Source: Bartonella tamiae Th239 (GTDB lineage: Bacteria > Pseudomonadota > Alphaproteobacteria > Rhizobiales > Rhizobiaceae). Taken from it: DNA of 64,000 nucleotides. Location of the stretch: assembly GCF_000278275.1 (NCBI RefSeq), contig NZ_JH725147.1, forward strand, positions 556,388-620,387, given 5' to 3'. Below the pieces are notes generated by a model. The model did not search any database. It had not been told where the DNA came from and worked only from the letters and a program-made list of their open reading frames with translations. Position 1 is the first letter of the stretch. Each line of letters opens with the position of its first letter. The position numbers were made by a program, and so were the translations under genes. This document shows positions 63,295-64,000 of this stretch, piece by piece.

Positions 63295-63858
63295 ATGAAC
63301 TGGACAGATGAACGCGTTGAACTTTTAAAAAAATTATGGAGTGAAGGATTGAGCGCGAGCCAGATTGCAGCTCAATTGGGCGGTGTGAGCCGCAATGCTG
63401 TTATAGGAAAGGTTCATCGCTTAAAATTGTCAGGCAGAGGTAAGCCTACAAAATCTACCCCCCGTGCCAATAAAACAGTTGAAAATAGCGCGAGTAATAA
63501 TCTAACGTCAAATACTGCAAGTGTTAGTCGTGCAAGCCGCGTAGCTACGCCAACATCTGCTGCATCGGGACGAAATACAACGCGCAATGTTGGTGCGACC
63601 GCGCTGAAATTAGATTTTGTAGCGGATGCTGTTTCTCAAGTTGAGACACGCCCAACGGAAGATGTGGTTGTTCCTATGTCACGCCATTTAAGCCTTCTTC
63701 AGTTGAGTGAAACGACATGTAAATGGCCTGTTGGAGACCCTTTGGCTGAGGATTTTTACTTTTGTGGTGCGGATTCTGGTGAAAATGGTCCTTATTGCAC
63801 ATTTCATGCAAAAATGGCGTTTCAACCTATTTCAGAACGTCGGCGTGTGAGAGCTTAA
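63295..63858 (+). CDS. gcrA: Cell-cycle regulator GcrA
   Basis: A 187-residue alphaproteobacterial sigma-70 cofactor that activates promoters carrying CcrM-methylated GANTC sites. The N-terminal DNA-binding domain is clear: MNWTDERVELLKKLWSEGLS followed by QIAAQLGGVSRNAVIGKVHR. A Ser/Thr/Asn-rich linker (about 60-125) leads to the C-terminal zinc-type segment with TCKWPVGDP, FCGADSGENGPYCTFH. ATG follows GGAGTGCCGGT. The gcrA/argD-argF-hslO neighbourhood is conserved in the order. Confidence 0.97.
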   Translation: MNWTDERVELLKKLWSEGLSASQIAAQLGGVSRNAVIGKVHRLKLSGRGKPTKSTPRANKTVENSASNNLTSNTASVSRASRVATPTSAASGRNTTRNVGATALKLDFVADAVSQVETRPTEDVVVPMSRHLSLLQLSETTCKWPVGDPLAEDFYFCGADSGENGPYCTFHAKMAFQPISERRRVRA

Positions 63859-63947
63859 TTTTATCACAATAAACTTAGTATTGCTTTTGTAAGTTTATCT
63901 CATGAAAAAGCTGTCTTTATAAGTTATCTTTGTAATGAGTGCGAGTG

Positions 63948-63984
63948 ACTTTATAGTTTAAGCAAGCCGTTTGAACTATAAAGT
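63948..63984. repeat. 11-bp inverted repeat downstream of gcrA
   Basis: ACTTTATAGTT (63948-63958) is complementary to AACTATAAAGT (63974-63984), with two more possible inner pairs around an 11-base loop. No T-run follows inside the window, so it is not a clear terminator; it may belong to the next gene. Confidence 0.5.
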
Positions 63985-64000
63985 GTTCATGTTTAATTGT

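Overview
The window looks like a chromosomal segment of a low-GC alphaproteobacterium of the order Hyphomicrobiales (Rhizobiales), most likely Bartonella or a close relative. The basis is gene content and order: gcrA next to argD-argF-hslO, aroA-cmk-rpsA, secB/fxsA facing a Tim44-domain gene, an ActS/ActR (RegB/RegA-type) pair, alphaproteobacterial families such as DUF2794, MmcB, TIGR02300 and DUF1402, and a Brucella-type cyclic beta-1,2-glucan synthase. AT-rich spacers and at least two decayed genes fit a host-associated lineage. The genus is an inference. I see no insertion sequence, prophage, CRISPR array or rRNA operon, and one tRNA.

Layout. 1-6300: an edge fragment, a small RNA with three CCTCC-loop hairpins, an L,D-transpeptidase lipoprotein, small membrane and envelope proteins (YbaN-like, RlpA-like, HdeD-like), cardiolipin synthase overlapping an EEP-family hydrolase, and a DUF2794 protein. 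6300-8680: a decayed region with a heavily frameshifted NylB-like serine hydrolase. 8700-14300: a Bax inhibitor-1 protein, a YbbAP-type ABC exporter divergent from a TesA-like esterase, and MmcB. 14300-19100: redox two-component system ActS/ActR and helicase HrpB. 19200-21800: a RidA pseudogene and the glutathione-dependent formaldehyde pathway (adhC-fghA). 22250-26800: gyrB and pncB. 27100-35700: the 2851-residue cyclic glucan synthase. 36000-47000: malic enzyme MaeB, MutS, a thiolase/AMP-ligase operon, IlvD and BluB. 47300-52150: tRNA-Ala, a TIGR02300 protein, aroA-cmk-rpsA. 52600-58900: SecB, FxsA, Tim44-domain protein, Smr protein, XRE regulator, DUF1402 protein, PBP1a. 59300-63860: hslO, argF, argD and the cell-cycle regulator gcrA.

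Most genes are housekeeping. Envelope functions recur (L,D-transpeptidase, RlpA, PBP1a, cardiolipin synthase, cyclic glucan), as do stress and redox functions (ActSR, Hsp33, formaldehyde detoxification, MutS, MmcB).

The least ordinary items are: the three-hairpin anti-Shine-Dalgarno RNA at about 335-477, which resembles the rhizobial alpha-r14/NfeR1 family; a thiolase whose usual second catalytic cysteine is glycine, translationally coupled to an acyl-CoA ligase; a foldable leader upstream of rpsA; a 12-bp palindrome just upstream of the cyclic glucan synthase; and a 54-codon ORF whose stop lies within a terminator-like hairpin. I found no convincing wholly new multi-gene system.
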